A DNA stretch of 64,000 nucleotides from Diabrotica undecimpunctata (Eukaryota; Arthropoda; Insecta; Coleoptera; Chrysomelidae): assembly GCF_040954645.1 (NCBI RefSeq), contig NC_092809.1, positions 81,648,889-81,712,888 of the forward strand, read 5' to 3'. This document shows, piece by piece, positions 12,751 through 25,197 of this stretch (position 1 is its first letter; each line of letters begins with the position of its first letter). The translations under genes and the position numbers were made by a program. The notes below the pieces were generated by a model, which saw only the letters and a list, made by a program, of their open reading frames with translations, did no database searches and was not told where the DNA came from.

Positions 12751-13859
12751 AGTCAGTAATAAAGCATACCAAGTATTCTACTCCACTTTAATATCAATGC
12801 ATCAGATATATTATAAAGATTTCGTCATAGTTGTAAATTAATAGGAGATAAAACCAAATGTAGAGCATATAGTGAAATCTGAATATCTTAGAATAACTAT
12901 ATCGAGCATGAACATTATTGATGAGCAAAAGGGAGACCCATCGCTGAGAAAGTGACAAAGCAATTGGCAAAAGCAAAGGGTACTTTGTACTAAAGTACCC
13001 ATACTCTAAAGCATAAGCAGGTCTTTTCGTACTCTTTTAGTAAGTGATAGATTCGACCGTTACTTGATGGAAATTCATTTTATCTAACAATTAAACAGGT
13101 ATGCGTTTACACGTCATATTTTGTAACTGAATAAGTTGAGGAGGGGATAACTGTTTGTCTCAAGTTGGTCATTCAGAATTATGTCTGTATTTTTTAATTT
13201 GCTAATTTCCATAGATTCTAATATTCATAGAATATTATATAATAGGACCTGGAATACGCCTGTAAAAGTATGTAACCTTTGATCTCTGGGATAAACCCAT
13301 CTCCTGAAAAATGGTGCCGATATATGTAGGTAAAATTTTCTACACCTATTTTAACCTGTTTATTTCCTCATTATCAATATATATGAGTTGTAACCGATAC
13401 TACAAACTCATTTACTTTTCACGAAGATGCTATATATTAACTATAGTTATTACTATACAAATCTGACTCGAAATATCGTCTTAAAATAACAGTAACAGAA
13501 AAGTGAAAGATTAGTAATTTTTTATGAAGTTTAAAGTAGAAGCATTCACGAAAATTGAAGTAATAATAAGACCACCGCAATAGGGCGTACCCTGGGTAAT
13601 GAATAATTAAGTAATCGTTAATTCTTCAATCACCCGTTCAATATGTTTTTTGTCAAATCGGTCCTTTTTAGGACCAACTATTCTAATTATGCGTATAAAT
13701 ATTAAGAGTATATCTAGAGACAAAGACACTCCACTTTACATATGCGCTTAACAAAATGCAGGAAGCACATAGATGGCCAATCCTATGGTATTTGGTATTA
13801 AGCTAATCGCTGAAAATTACATATTAAATGCAGGCAAAGAAAGCAAAGCAAAGAAAAAC
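12751..13859. other. no supported gene
   Basis: AT-rich sequence. One perfect short hairpin, 'gggtacttt' / 'aaagtaccc' with a 5-nt loop, at about 12978-13006. No repeat family recognised. Confidence 0.4.
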
Positions 13860-15420
13860 TTGTAATGAGAGAAAACAAAACCAGTCAGCTGAGAGAACCT
13901 TTCAACGATGTTGAGCTTGGATCCGCTATCCACGTATATAGTGAACAATATTACGGCTCCTGGTTGAGGATCTGAGCACAAAACTAACTATAAAATTTGA
14001 ACCAATAATACAACAATGGCTAATATCCAAAGTCTTTAGACAAGCAAAGCAAAGACAAAGTTGTTGCCTTGCTTAAACCTGGCAAAAACTCCAACGACCA
14101 CAAAAGCTATCGGCCAATATATCTATTTATTTTGTCAGCTGTACAAAATCCTTCTGTACATGATCCTTAATATAAACCGATAACACAAGAAAAACTCAAA
14201 TTAAAAGACAAAAGTGGCTATATATGACAGGTTAGATTATATATGTCATAAATACTAAATCTTGCCCAACACAGCGAAGAGAAGTACGAAAAATATCAGG
14301 TATGAGGAGTGGTATTTGTTAATCTAAATGCCGCTTACGACACCTTAAATTATAGGGTATTTCTCCAAAATCTATGTAATAAACTCACTTGTATTATCCG
14401 CGTATGCCTACACAACAGAAGATTTTTCGTATCACTTAATGGTAAGAATAGCAGATGGAGAACGTAGAATAACGGTCTCCTTTGGGGTACTGTAATGGCA
14501 CCTACTCTGTATAACATTTACACAACCCATACCAGTAAATACTAGGACTTTTATTATGTAGACGATACATTATCTATTGTTGGACAGCCAAAAACTTTTG
14601 TTGGCGAAGTGGAGAAAAATCTAAATCATACCTTAAATACAACAAAAATAGATTATGAATCAATTTTAAGCCAAACCCCGAAAAAAGTCAGGTGTGCTCC
14701 TTCAATGTCCCTAACAGAGACACTTTCACAAATCTGAATATATACCTGAACCAATAGTGTCATGAAATTATTAATCTCTGGACTTGCTATAAATACCTTG
14801 AAGATAGTTTCTATCACACTTTGTCATTCACAGTACTTTGTTTAAAATCAAATGCCAAACTAGAACCAGAAAAATAATATTCTCTGCAAACTTTTCTGCT
14901 AAAAATGGGAAGCACATCCTTCCACCCTTAAAACGTAGACGCTTGAACTCTATGCTTCTGCTGCCGAATATACCTTGATAGTATAAGTGACACCAACACA
15001 TACTTAACACGTAGATTTAGTTATAAATTAGTCAGCCAAATTCAGCGAATATTAAGACTCACATACATACATAAGCTCTACAATATCGTAGCTATCAATC
15101 CACATAATATCCGAAGATAAGTAGCTAGAGAGCAAAAAAAACAAAGTCCAGATTCCTAACATCCACTCCACGAATACCAGCCCATTTTATGACCAGAATC
15201 GAGGAAAAACTGGCTATATCAACACATCTGCAAGATATACAAACAAAAATAAGCTGCTCCTCGCCATCTGATCCCTCGAAAGGAACTTCCTTATGGTAGT
15301 CATCTTCCTTAAATCTGCCAGGAGGACTCTTGCCTGCAAACACCGGTTAACTTGTGTGCATGTGGGGTGGTACAAGACTTATCACACTTTCTTAGTTACC
15401 AGTTCTTTACCATCCAAATC
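13860..15420 (+). pseudogene. decayed LINE ORF2 reverse transcriptase (Jockey/R-type)
   Basis: Pieces in all three + frames follow RT order: a block near 14080 ('LLKPGK', 'HKSYRPI'), motif A 'VVFVNLNAAYDTLNYRVF' near 14310, 'IIRVCLHNRRFFVSLNGKN' near 14390-14450, a motif B remnant 'GTVMAPTLYNIYT' near 14490, motif C 'YYVDDTLSIVGQ' near 14550, thumb-like region with 'RLNSMLLLPNIP' near 14940 and a terminal 'CACGVVQDLSHF' near 15355, the usual Cys/His end of such ORF2 proteins. Dozens of stops show long inactivity. No endonuclease domain, poly(A) or TSD was found. Confidence 0.8.
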
Positions 15421-16189
15421 GCTCTTTTTTGAAGGGACAAGGTTTATTTATGTGAACTGAACATGTAAAGTGCAGTCAGTAAGCTATTACTTATAAAGAT
15501 CATTGCAAATTTGACACTAACTCCACTTATATTGATTACATATTACCCCTAAATAGGAGATAAAACATTCAGAAATATGTAATATTGGTGAAGTGGTATA
15601 ATTCATGTTAGATAAATTAATCATTCTTCCCTTTTTTGTGCACTACTACCCATTTTAACAAAAAATATCTATTTTAGCACTTAAATATTTATTTTGAGAT
15701 AACCTTTTATCCAGAATTATATGTAGTACACAGATAAAAAAATAAAATAATAAAATAGAAGAAATAAAATAATAAAAAAGCTGTATATAAGATATCATGA
15801 AACAATGGATGAAATTCTTATTATTATTAACTAAATATGAAGTTCTTATTAACCGGATTCTTAAATAAAACGTATAAAGACATACTCACGTTAACAAAAT
15901 ACATTAGGAAATTTTCGCATATGAAAAAACACATCCAACTTGGTAATGGAATCCTTTTGTATCTATAAATCTATTTTTAGAAAAGCACGTACCTACCAAA
16001 AACAGGTATTTGGTAGTACACATATCTGTTACATACCGTAATGCGTATGAATGATAACAAAAGTAAGGAGTCTATATATGAACCGTTTAGAATATACGCT
16101 GGAAATAAACGGCTTAATCCCATAGTTGCCAAACTATCAGAGCTTACTTAAACCGATATACTTATGGTTCCAATATACAGTGAAAAAGA
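15421..16189. other. no supported gene
   Basis: AT-rich sequence without frames or repeats I recognise. Confidence 0.4.
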
Positions 16190-16543
<354 letters not shown>

Positions 16544-16574
16544 TTAAGGTATATGACCATGACCGTTTAATTTA

Positions 16575-17541
16575 ATATAAAAAAATGTGCACTCGTAAGT
16601 GAATGGGATGTTTTCGGTCAATTTGGAGATAAAAAAGACAAGAGTTGTGCTACTTTATATATTTATTGAAGACGTTTCGCCCATTGTTCAATAAGCATCA
16701 TCAGTTCATCTAAAAGAGTGTTATTAGCGATACATCTAATATGAAAAAACAATTAAGTAAATGATCTTACCTTTAAAAGATCTGTAGCATTAAAATGTTA
16801 TTATTGCAAAGAAACATCAAAAAATTAATATACTAAATATATCAGCAAAAACACAGAAACACAGAACGCCGGAAGATTCCCAATTTAACTAATTTGTTTT
16901 AAATTTCACTTTTGAAAACATTGATTGATTAAATCTATCAAAAAATATAATTGTCAATTTTGAATTGTTATATTAACAACGGCACGGCTAGGGTTCTTGA
17001 CTGTTATGATCATATCATGAAAATGAAGTATTTGAAAGCTCGACTGTCAGAAATGACAATCAGCTGGTGAGATTGAAGGAAAAGTTTTATAGATGTCAAC
17101 ATAAATGTTATAATATAATAAAAGAAGTTGAAGAAGAAACCAATAATTAAAAGTAGAATACGGAAGAATCAATTTTGTAGTATTAGTGAATGGTAAATTT
17201 GGCTTAAGTTGCTGATATCAGTTCTCTTATTTAATGCATTAGGTTGTTTCAAAATATGACACATCTCCATAAATTGTCTCTTATTAAGGTTACGTTCTCT
17301 ACAGAGAATTCTAACATCATCAAAATTCACAGTATGTTTGGTCTTGATTGCATGTTCTGCAAGGGCACAAGTATGTTTAGAAAGTTTAATGTCACTACGA
17401 TGTGAAGTAAGGCGTCCTTTAAGGGAACGGCCAGTCTGACCAATATAACATGCATCACATTCAGAACAGGGTATGTGATAGACTACATTCACTTGTTCCA
17501 AAAAGGAAAGAGGTGTTTTAATTTTAGAAAACAGGTTCCTG
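16575..17541 (-). mobile_element. Penelope-like element, inverted partial copy (left arm)
   Basis: Minus-strand copy of the 3' part of the element to its right. It contains a 125-codon frame ending at 17169 with the GIY-YIG endonuclease ('YHIPCSECDACYIGQTG') and the 3' UTR with the hammerhead-like fold. It matches 18586-19317 inverted, but keeps about 220 bp (roughly 16830-17060) that the right copy lacks. The two copies meet head to head near 17541, an arrangement known for PLEs, where a partial inverted copy often sits at the 5' side. Confidence 0.85.
16675..16704 (-). ncRNA. hammerhead-like fold, left PLE arm
   Basis: Reverse complement of the fold at 19199-19228: CTGATGA (16704-16698), extra T, 8-bp stem GCTTATTG/CAATGGGC with two G-U pairs, GAAA (16678-16675), then CGTC. 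Confidence 0.5.
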
Positions 17542-18959
17542 AACAAGTTAGAAATTTTCTAACTGATATTCTATCTAAATCCTATGATTATCACAATTCT
17601 TATAATATTTTTGATTCTTTTCAATTTAGTGCATTTATTAACAATTTCAAACTACCAGTTAATTACATTTTGGTGAGCTTTGATGTAGTATCACTTTTCA
17701 CTAACCTTCCTTTTTCTAGTGTTCTCACTTCTTTAAGTAATCATTGGAACACTATCCAACTAAACTCCCCCGTTTTCTGGGACGTGTTTGCAGAGCTTTT
17801 GCAATTGGTGTTTGACACTAATTTTTTGGTTTTCAATGATAAATATTACTTACAAATTTTTGGTACACCAATGGGTTCATCCATATCTCCCATCCTTGTT
17901 AACTTTGTCCTTGATGACTTGATATCTGAATGTTTGGGTCTTATAGATTTCCATATCCCTTTTGTTAAACGGTACGTTGATGACCTTTTGTTAGCCTTAC
18001 CCCCTGACAAAGTAGAGTCTACCTTATCGATGTTTAATGGTTTTGAACCTCACTTACAGTTTACTTATGAACTTGAGGATCCTTCTAACAATAGTATTCC
18101 TTTCTTAGACATGCGTGTCTTTAGAAATAGTGACAATACACTAACTACAAGTTGGTACAGGAAACCTATGGCTAGTAATAGGTTTCTTAACTATCATTCT
18201 TGCCATCCGTTCAAATACAAAATAAATCTTATAAAAGCACTCAGCTGTAGGCTACATAGGTTAACACATCCTGATAACAAAAGGGATTCTCTTTTGTTAC
18301 TCAGAAATATACTATCTGACAATTCTTACCCTACATCTCTCATAAATAAATACCTTTTTTCAACAAGTTTTGGGTCTTCTATTGATGATTTACCTGATGG
18401 TGATCAACTAAGAATGATTTCTAATAATATTATGAACAACAGTACTCTACTTTCTCCCAACATTGCAACTTCCACCACCCATTACTCTTCACTACCCTAT
18501 TTCCCATATGTTACTGAAAAGCTTATTAAATTGTACAAACAGAACAATATCCCGGTTAAGATTGCTATCAATAATGCTAAGACTGTCAGGAACTTGTTTT
18601 CTAAAATTAAAACACCTCTTTCCTTTTTGGAACAAGTGAATGTAGTCTATCACATACCCTGTTCTGAATGTGATGCATGTTATATTGGTCAGACTGGCCG
18701 TTCCCTTAAAGGACGCCTTACTTCACATCGTAGTGACATTAAACTTTCTAAACATACTTGTGCCCTTGCAGAACATGCAATCAACACCAAACATACTGTG
18801 AATTTTGATGATGTTAGAATTCTCTGTAGAGAACGTAACCTTAATAAGAGACAATTTATGGAGATGTGTCATATTTTGAAACAACCTAATGCATTAAATA
18901 AGAGAACTGATATCAGCAACTTAAGCCAAATTTACCATGCACTAATACTACAAAATTGA
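17541..18959 (+). CDS. Penelope-like reverse transcriptase / GIY-YIG endonuclease, 5'-truncated
   Basis: Uninterrupted frame to the stop at 18957. Reading upstream of about 17541 enters antisense sequence of the left arm, so the true N-terminus is missing. RT motifs follow: A 'VSFDVVSLFTNLP' (about 17673), B 'GTPMGSSISPILVNFVL' (about 17860), C 'KRYVDDLLLAL' (about 17970), D/E-like 'IPFLDMRVF' (about 18098). After a linker, 'VYHIPCSECDACYIGQTGRS' near 18644 is the GIY-YIG nuclease core, with the conserved terminal 'KRQFMEMCHI'. PLEs insert by target-primed reverse transcription using this nuclease. Sequence integrity suggests fairly recent insertion, but loss of the RT N-terminus should make this copy defective. 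Confidence 0.9.
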   Translation, partial: EQVRNFLTDILSKSYDYHNSYNIFDSFQFSAFINNFKLPVNYILVSFDVVSLFTNLPFSSVLTSLSNHWNTIQLNSPVFWDVFAELLQLVFDTNFLVFNDKYYLQIFGTPMGSSISPILVNFVLDDLISECLGLIDFHIPFVKRYVDDLLLALPPDKVESTLSMFNGFEPHLQFTYELEDPSNNSIPFLDMRVFRNSDNTLTTSWYRKPMASNRFLNYHSCHPFKYKINLIKALSCRLHRLTHPDNKRDSLLLLRNILSDNSYPTSLINKYLFSTSFGSSIDDLPDGDQLRMISNNIMNNSTLLSPNIATSTTHYSSLPYFPYVTEKLIKLYKQNNIPVKIAINNAKTVRNLFSKIKTPLSFLEQVNVVYHIPCSECDACYIGQTGRSLKGRLTSHRSDIKLSKHTCALAEHAINTKHTVNFDDVRILCRERNLNKRQFMEMCHILKQPNALNKRTDISNLSQIYHALILQN

Positions 18960-19198
18960 TTCTTCCGTATTCTACTTTTAATTATTGGTTTCTTCTTCAA
19001 CTTCTTTTATTATATCATAACATTTATGTTGACATCTATAAAACTTTTCCTTCAATCTCACCAGCTGATTGTCTTGAATTTTTTGATGTTTCTTTGCAAT
19101 AATAACATTTTAATGCTACAGATCTTTTAAAGGTAAGATCATTTACTTAATTGTTTTTTCATATTAGATGTATCGCTAATAACACTCTTTTAGATGAA

Positions 19199-19228
19199 CT
19201 GATGATGCTTATTGAACAATGGGCGAAA
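19199..19228 (+). ncRNA. hammerhead-like fold, right PLE arm
   Basis: CTGATGA (19199-19205), one T, GCTTATTG (19207-19214), AA, CAATGGGC (19217-19224), GAAA (19225-19228), followed by CGTC. ACGT after GAA is self-complementary, which would allow helix III only between two molecules. TGAA before the core can pair with TTCA after CGTC as helix I. Confidence 0.5.
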
Positions 19229-19316
19229 CGTCTTCAATAAATATATAAAGTAGCACAACTCTTGTCTTTTTTATCTCCAAATTGACCGAAAACATCCCAT
19301 TCACTTACGAGTGCAC

Positions 19317-19318
<2 letters not shown>

Positions 19319-19412
<94 letters not shown>

Positions 19413-19428
19413 ATAACCGCGATAAAAA

Positions 19429-19494
<66 letters not shown>

Positions 19495-19510
19495 TTTTTA
19501 TCGCGGTTCT
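19319..19510. repeat. two (TA)n tracts, one centred in a palindrome
   Basis: (TA)n at 19319-19410 ends the Penelope-like element. After it, 'accgcgataaaaaccat' (19415-19431), a second (TA)n (about 19431-19491) and 'atggtttttatcgcggt' form a long palindrome with the microsatellite as its centre. This looks like two copies of one transposon end facing each other across (TA)n. Confidence 0.8.
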
Positions 19511-19565
19511 CAAAGAATTAGTTTGTAAGCACTTTTTGAAATTATCTTTATTATATCTATTATGA

Positions 19566-20743
19566 AACACACATATATATCTAATATACACAATGTAAAT
19601 TTAAAACAAACTATCTTTAAATTGAAATTCTTATGACACTAAATTATATTAACAAAATTTGGTACCTTTTCTGTCACTGAATGCCTAAATGAAAGTGTTT
19701 TCCACAATAAAGATTTTAATCACCACTCAATGTCTTCGTTGTCAGCCTCGGTTATCTTTCTTTTGTAAACTTGCCTTGCCAAATACTCCACAATGTTTTA
19801 ATTATCAGCTTCTACCATTTTAGAATATTTTTCTTCTTAATAGTATTTAAAAATCAGTAAAATATTGTTCTTTCCTCTTTTCTATTTATTCTTCTAATAA
19901 TCTTTTTTTTCTCTTCCAATCACCAATCACCATATATTAACTCCAATCCAACATACATTAACTCCAATAAATATATCTCCAATCACAATATACATAACAT
20001 AATTTTCAATCTTCAATAATATTTTCTTTATTCTGTTTCTTAATCTTCATTGAACTTACTATATTGAACATCTGGACCTTCTGACTGACTATCTTGAAAA
20101 TCTGACTGACTGACTACGACTATCTTAAAATTACTGAACAACTGACCTCACTATATTGAAAATATGACCGACTGACCATCTTAAATCCAAATCACATCAT
20201 ATTTATATCATTTTTTCTATTCACGAAAGTTCTTAAAAAAATATTTGTTCGAATGTTTTCTATTTCATAGACATAACCATGTTCGCGAAGGTTCTACCGT
20301 AAACAAAGGTTAAATTCTATCTATTGACGTCTTGTTTCTATATTTCTAGATAGTTCCTTCCCATTCTATATAGAAGATTACTATTCTAACTAAAATTCTA
20401 TCTAGAATTTTATGGAAATTTAGGCTTTTCAGATCAGAATACAAATTTATATATAAATTACACATTTTAAATTATTAAATGACACTATTTTAAATCCATA
20501 GCCAAATATACTTTAGTGTATAGTTGGTTGCCTACAAAGATGGTGCACACAAATATATTTACAATATTATAATTATGAAAATAAACAAATACATTGCAAC
20601 TTAAACACTTTTTAAACTTATTATAATGTTAATTCCTTAAGAATGCCCTCACATAAATATTTTTTATAACTAATATTATCTAGTATATAACTTATAAATT
20701 ATTTTTTAAATACTATCTTTGTTTCCTATATTTAATATCATCT
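19566..20743. other. no supported gene
   Basis: AT-rich. Contains degenerate short repeats of 'ctgactgactatctt' and 'ctatattgaaaat' between about 20055 and 20190 and of 'aactccaat' around 19930-19990. No coding frame. Confidence 0.45.

Positions 20744-20812
<69 letters not shown>
20744..20812. repeat. (TA)n microsatellite
   Basis: The Tc1/mariner element starts exactly at its right edge, so its TA target lay in this tract; the matching tract at the other side is 22831-22922. Confidence 0.9.
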
Positions 20813-20815
<3 letters not shown>

Positions 20816-22827
20816 TGTGACCCATTTAGATTGGAAACACCTCTATAAAATTTGAAGTTGTTAACCGATTTTAACCAAATTTTCTTTTAATATCATGTAA
20901 TAAAAGGTCTATTGCGGGACAAAATATGAAATATTTTGTTAAATTTTCACGGCAGTCTAGGATACTTTTTCTTCGTCGAAAATGGAGAATTTATATTAAC
21001 GATTTTTTTATTAAAAAAATTTCTACGCCACTGGATTTAGAGTGTCTATAAATAGCTATGACAAAAATTTCATTAAAATATATTTATTAATAACGAAGTT
21101 ATGACAACTTAAAATTTTAAAACTCACTAAGCTACGAGTCAAAAAAGAACACCCTGTATAAACCACTACTAGACAAAAAAATGTTTAAAATAGCATAAAA
21201 ATTTAATGCAAGTAACACACTTACATTATTATTAACTTTACATGCTACAACTTAAATCTCAGTTGCCATGACAACGATATTACTGTATGACATTATTTGT
21301 GTCATACAAATTTCAGTGCTAGCATAAATTTATCCATAATATCTGCAACAATATTTACTTCAAATTCTTTTAACAATATTTTGTGTCATGGCTGCAAGAT
21401 TAAGTTTGAGAGACAAAATTGAAATTATACGTCTTTTGGGAGATAACGATAGAAGTGCCAGGGAAGTTTGTACAATATTTAATGACAGACATGTGGATCG
21501 TCCTAATATTAGTTGCGGTACGGCAAACAAAATAAATAGAATATTTAATGAATATGGTGCAGTATCTAAACTAATTTTAAAAAATAACCCGTTACAAAGA
21601 AGAAGAGGAAATGATCAAATCATTTTAGATCATATCAGAAATAACCCTAATGACAGTTTAAGGAATGCCAGTTTATATTTGAATGTGCCTCGAGAGAGTA
21701 TTCGGCGATGTATTAAGGTAAATAATATTAAACCTTTCAAACCAAAATTCTTACACACATTACAAGAAGGCGACGAAGCAAAACGTTTAGAATATTGTTT
21801 ATGGGCCCAAGGGGAATATTTAAACAATATAAATTTTCTAAAAAACGTGTTGTTTACCGACGAAGCCACTTTCACTACAAATGGAGAAGTATCATCACAG
21901 AATTGTCGCTATTGGACAGCAGATAATCCCCATTGGGTAATAAACTGTAAAAGCCAGTATTCTCAAAAAATCAATGTCTGGTGTGGTATACTGAACGAGC
22001 GAGTTATTGGTCCTTTCTTTTTTAAAGAAAACTTGAACTCACAGAACTTTTTAGAATTTTTAAACACCCACTTGTGGAATACTCTTCATGAGATTCCAAT
22101 TAATGGACGATTAAATTTGTATCCTGTGTCCTGTTCATTACGCCAGAACCGTGAAGCAATGGCTAAATGAAAATTATCCGAACCGTTGGATAGGCCGGGG
22201 TAGTCCGTTAACAGATTGGCTACCTAGATCTCACAATTTTAGACTTCTTTCTCTGGGGAGTTATCAAACAAAAAGTTTACCAAACCCGTGCAAGAGACGT
22301 AAACGAACTTCGTACAAGAATTCGACAGGCATGTGCAGAAATTACTCCCCAACAACTAAGAAATGTAATTAGAAATATTCATAAACGCTACGACAAATGT
22401 ATCCAATTAGATGGTGGATTGGTAAAGGCAACTGGGATTTAAACTAAAATTATGTTTCCATGTTTCTGTTAATACAGAGTGTTTTTTTTAACGTTAATAC
22501 AGAGTTTTTTTCTTAGTGAGTTTTAAAATTTTAAGTTGTCATAACTTCGTTATTAATAAATATATTTTAATGAAATTTTTGTTATAGCTATTTGAAGCCA
22601 CTCTAAATCCAGTGGCGTAGAAATTTTTTTACTAAAAAAATCGCTAATACAAATTTTCCATTTTCGACGAAGAAAAAGTATCGTAGACTGCCGTGAAAAT
22701 TTAACTAAATATTTCATATTTTGTCCCGCAATAGACCTTTTATTACATGACTTTAAAAAAAAATTTGGTTAAAATCGGTTAACAACTTCAAATTTTATAG
22801 AGGTGTTTCCAATCTAAATGGGTCACA

Positions 22828-22830
<3 letters not shown>
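20813..22830 (+). mobile_element. Tc1/mariner-superfamily transposon with ~318-bp TIRs in (TA)n
   Basis: Ends CAGTGTGACCCATTTAGATT (20813) and its reverse complement (to 22830). Inverted arms extend to 'aactcactaag' near 21131 and 'cttagtgagtt' near 22514, about 318 bp each with few differences. Both ends are followed by TA, the expected target duplication, but within microsatellite sequence. One transposase gene lies between the arms. The element is 2.0 kb and complete in outline. Confidence 0.92.
21388..22440 (+). pseudogene. Tc1/mariner-type transposase, frameshifted
   Basis: Start ATG 21388; the first 240 codons are open: an HTH DNA-binding N-terminus ('LSLRDKIEIIRLLGDNDRSA'), a second HTH ('NASLYLNVPRESIRR'), then the first catalytic Asp in 'VLFTDEATFT' and 'INVWCGILNERVIGPFFF'. 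A frameshift near 22115 moves the reading to 'CPVHYARTVKQWLNENYPN' (about 22128). The Asp expected just before this block is lost, replaced by unrelated codons. Further small shifts break the region with the third acidic residue ('DWLPRSHNFRLLSLG'). The C-terminus is recognisable to 'VKATGI' at about 22440 in a third frame. The protein should be inactive. Confidence 0.88.

Positions 22831-22922
<92 letters not shown>
22831..22922. repeat. (TA)n microsatellite
   Basis: Shared border of the Tc1/mariner element on the left and the PLE-type inverted pair on the right. Confidence 0.9.
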
Positions 22923-22926
<4 letters not shown>

Positions 22927-23530
22927 GAATATATTCAATGGTTGAATAGCAGAGGTTTTATCGGTCAATAATTGGCAAATAAAAGACGTCAACTACTTTA
23001 TTGCTTTATTCGAATACGTTTCGCTTTTATTTTTAAAAGCATTATCAGTTCACGTAATCTGCACCATGCATTCCAAAGAAACACATGGACGATAACAAGC
23101 CACATGTGAAAATTATGACGAGCCGATCCAAAACAATCGAAAAGATTAGTGTGGTTTGACCCTCGAAAGAGCTTAAACCAACGTTCAAATGAAGCCATCG
23201 GTTAAAATTAAATGAACTAATGTTCTTACAGTTTTACTTGTATTTTTTGTTTCGTTTCTCCCGTTTAGTTTTTAATCTTTAAAGTTAAGTTATCGTAGAG
23301 TTTTTATAACATCTTTAAAAAAACCCTACAAATTGTTTTTGTAAGTATGAACCCTGTTGGTTTGTTTACTTATATTCTAAAATCTTTTTTATTTGTAGTG
23401 AACTGATGATGCTTTTAAAAATAAAAGCGAAACGTATTCGAATAAAGCAATAAAGTAGTTGACGTCTTTTATTTGCCAATTATTGACCGATAAAACCTCT
23501 GCTATTCAACCATTGAATATATTCCAAATT
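22923..23530. mobile_element. PLE-type inverted terminal pair, non-coding
   Basis: About 135-bp inverted arms: 22923-23056 ('tttggaatatattcaatggt' inward to 'gcattatcagttcac') and 23396-23529. They enclose about 340 bp without a convincing gene. Each arm ends in a hammerhead-like fold like those of the PLE at 16.6-19.3 kb, and both outer borders are (TA)n. A non-autonomous Penelope-like derivative is the best reading; no RT or endonuclease remains. Confidence 0.7.
23403..23432 (+). ncRNA. hammerhead-like fold in PLE-type pair
   Basis: CTGATGA (23403-23409), extra T, GCTTTTA (23411-23417) / TAAAAGC (23422-23428), GAAA (23429-23432), then CGTA. The opposite arm (about 23029-23057, minus) has CTGATAA in place of CTGATGA and should be inactive. 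Confidence 0.45.
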
Positions 23531-23550
23531 TAATCAACGGTCGTATTTTT

Positions 23551-24180
<630 letters not shown>

Positions 24181-24409
24181 ATTGTAAGAAGTTTATTGCG
24201 GGCGGCCCGAAGTTAAAAAGGGTATTTATTTATAGCTACGGCCGGGCCAAAACGTAAAAAACACGTTTTTCAATCTTATTTTCTCTCGTTATAAGCAAAT
24301 TTGCCTCGCTATAAAGGGTTATAGTTCAATAGAAATTTCACGGGACATCTAATGTACCTCGTTATAAGCGAAACCTCGTAATAACCGTGTTCGTTATAAA
24401 GGGAGTATA

Positions 24410-24410
<1 letters not shown>
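24181..24410. mobile_element. pogo/Tigger-like transposon end
   Basis: The right end reads, inverted, CAGTATACTCCCTTTATAAC and is followed by TA. Inside are several copies of the subterminal unit 'ctcgttataagc' (about 24288, 24308, 24358, 24385), the kind of repeated motif found at pogo/Tigger ends. The other end and any transposase were not found, so this is a fragment or a diverged MITE. Confidence 0.6.

Positions 24411-24477
<67 letters not shown>
24411..24477. repeat. (TA)n microsatellite
   Basis: Border of the pogo-like end. The right flank 'cgctgctgcctcagtgcaac' resembles, inverted, the left flank of the (TA)n at 34547, so both tracts adjoin copies of one unidentified element. Confidence 0.85.
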
Positions 24478-24479
<2 letters not shown>

Positions 24480-24944
24480 CTGCTGCCTCAGTGCAACACT
24501 GTACTATCTCAAAATCAATCAGTTGTACAATCTTTAAAAGCACTTATGTATTATCTTTTAAAACATTTTTTATTTATTGGCTTAAATGAAAGGAATTTGA
24601 GTTGTTATAATATTGAACTGAACGTTTCAACAACTTTTAAAAATGTTACATTTATTTATAGATGTTACTGTTTTGTTCTGAAAATTAAATGACATTAAAT
24701 TAAATTAGATTAAATTTCTTCCACAATGGTATAAAATACTTTTGGATGTTACACTTTAGCTCTGAAATAATATATATAATAAAAATATTGAGTGATTGTT
24801 GTGTAAATGTTGTTAAGAAAGTTTTAGTAAAACACTAGTTCCTAATGGAGAATACACAATGTTTATTGACAATGCCATCTTAAAAAAACTACATTTATTT
24901 TTTGGCTGTATTCAGTACACGTTAACAGAATAAACTACACTGAC
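24478..24944. other. no supported gene
   Basis: AT-rich stretch whose first ~40 bp are the dispersed end described for 24411-24477. The part next to 24945 is the expected 3' flank of the DUF7869-type gene. Confidence 0.45.
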
Positions 24945-25197
24945 TCAGTTATCATTATCATTGTCTTTGGTCGTCAACCCATGGAAAAAGTTATGATAAG
25001 GCGTTGGTATTAATCTTGCATCACATAAACTTATTAAATCCGCTTTTTTCTGAAGAGGAATCCCTGGTGGAGCTCAATATGCTTGTTTGAGTTTGTGAGA
25101 GGTCTCTTTGGCTGATAAATGAAATAATGATCTAGAGTTCGGCAGCTGTTGTTTTGTTTTTCTAGGTTTCGTTTTACACCTCTAGAAGTCAGAGAAG
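24945..25197 (-). pseudogene. DUF7869-type gene, 3' part cut off by Gypsy insertion
   Basis: Minus-strand frame from the Gypsy junction at 25197 to a TGA at 24945-24947. It carries 'RCKTKPRKTKQQLPNSRSL', 'PPGIPLQKKADLISLCDARL' and ends 'YHNFFHGLTT', the C-terminus typical of the protein whose main body lies at 31544-34129. The 4-bp duplication GAAG at both junctions shows that the two parts were adjacent before insertion. One in-frame stop lies just after the junction. Confidence 0.75.
25194..25197. repeat. target site duplication GAAG, left
   Basis: Pairs with GAAG at 31544-31547 at the other end of the Gypsy element; 4 bp is usual for Ty3/Gypsy. Confidence 0.85.

Noticed and set aside
20055..20190. 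Possible satellite array of 'ctgactgacta' units
   Set aside because: Units are few and irregular; recorded only as degenerate short repeats.
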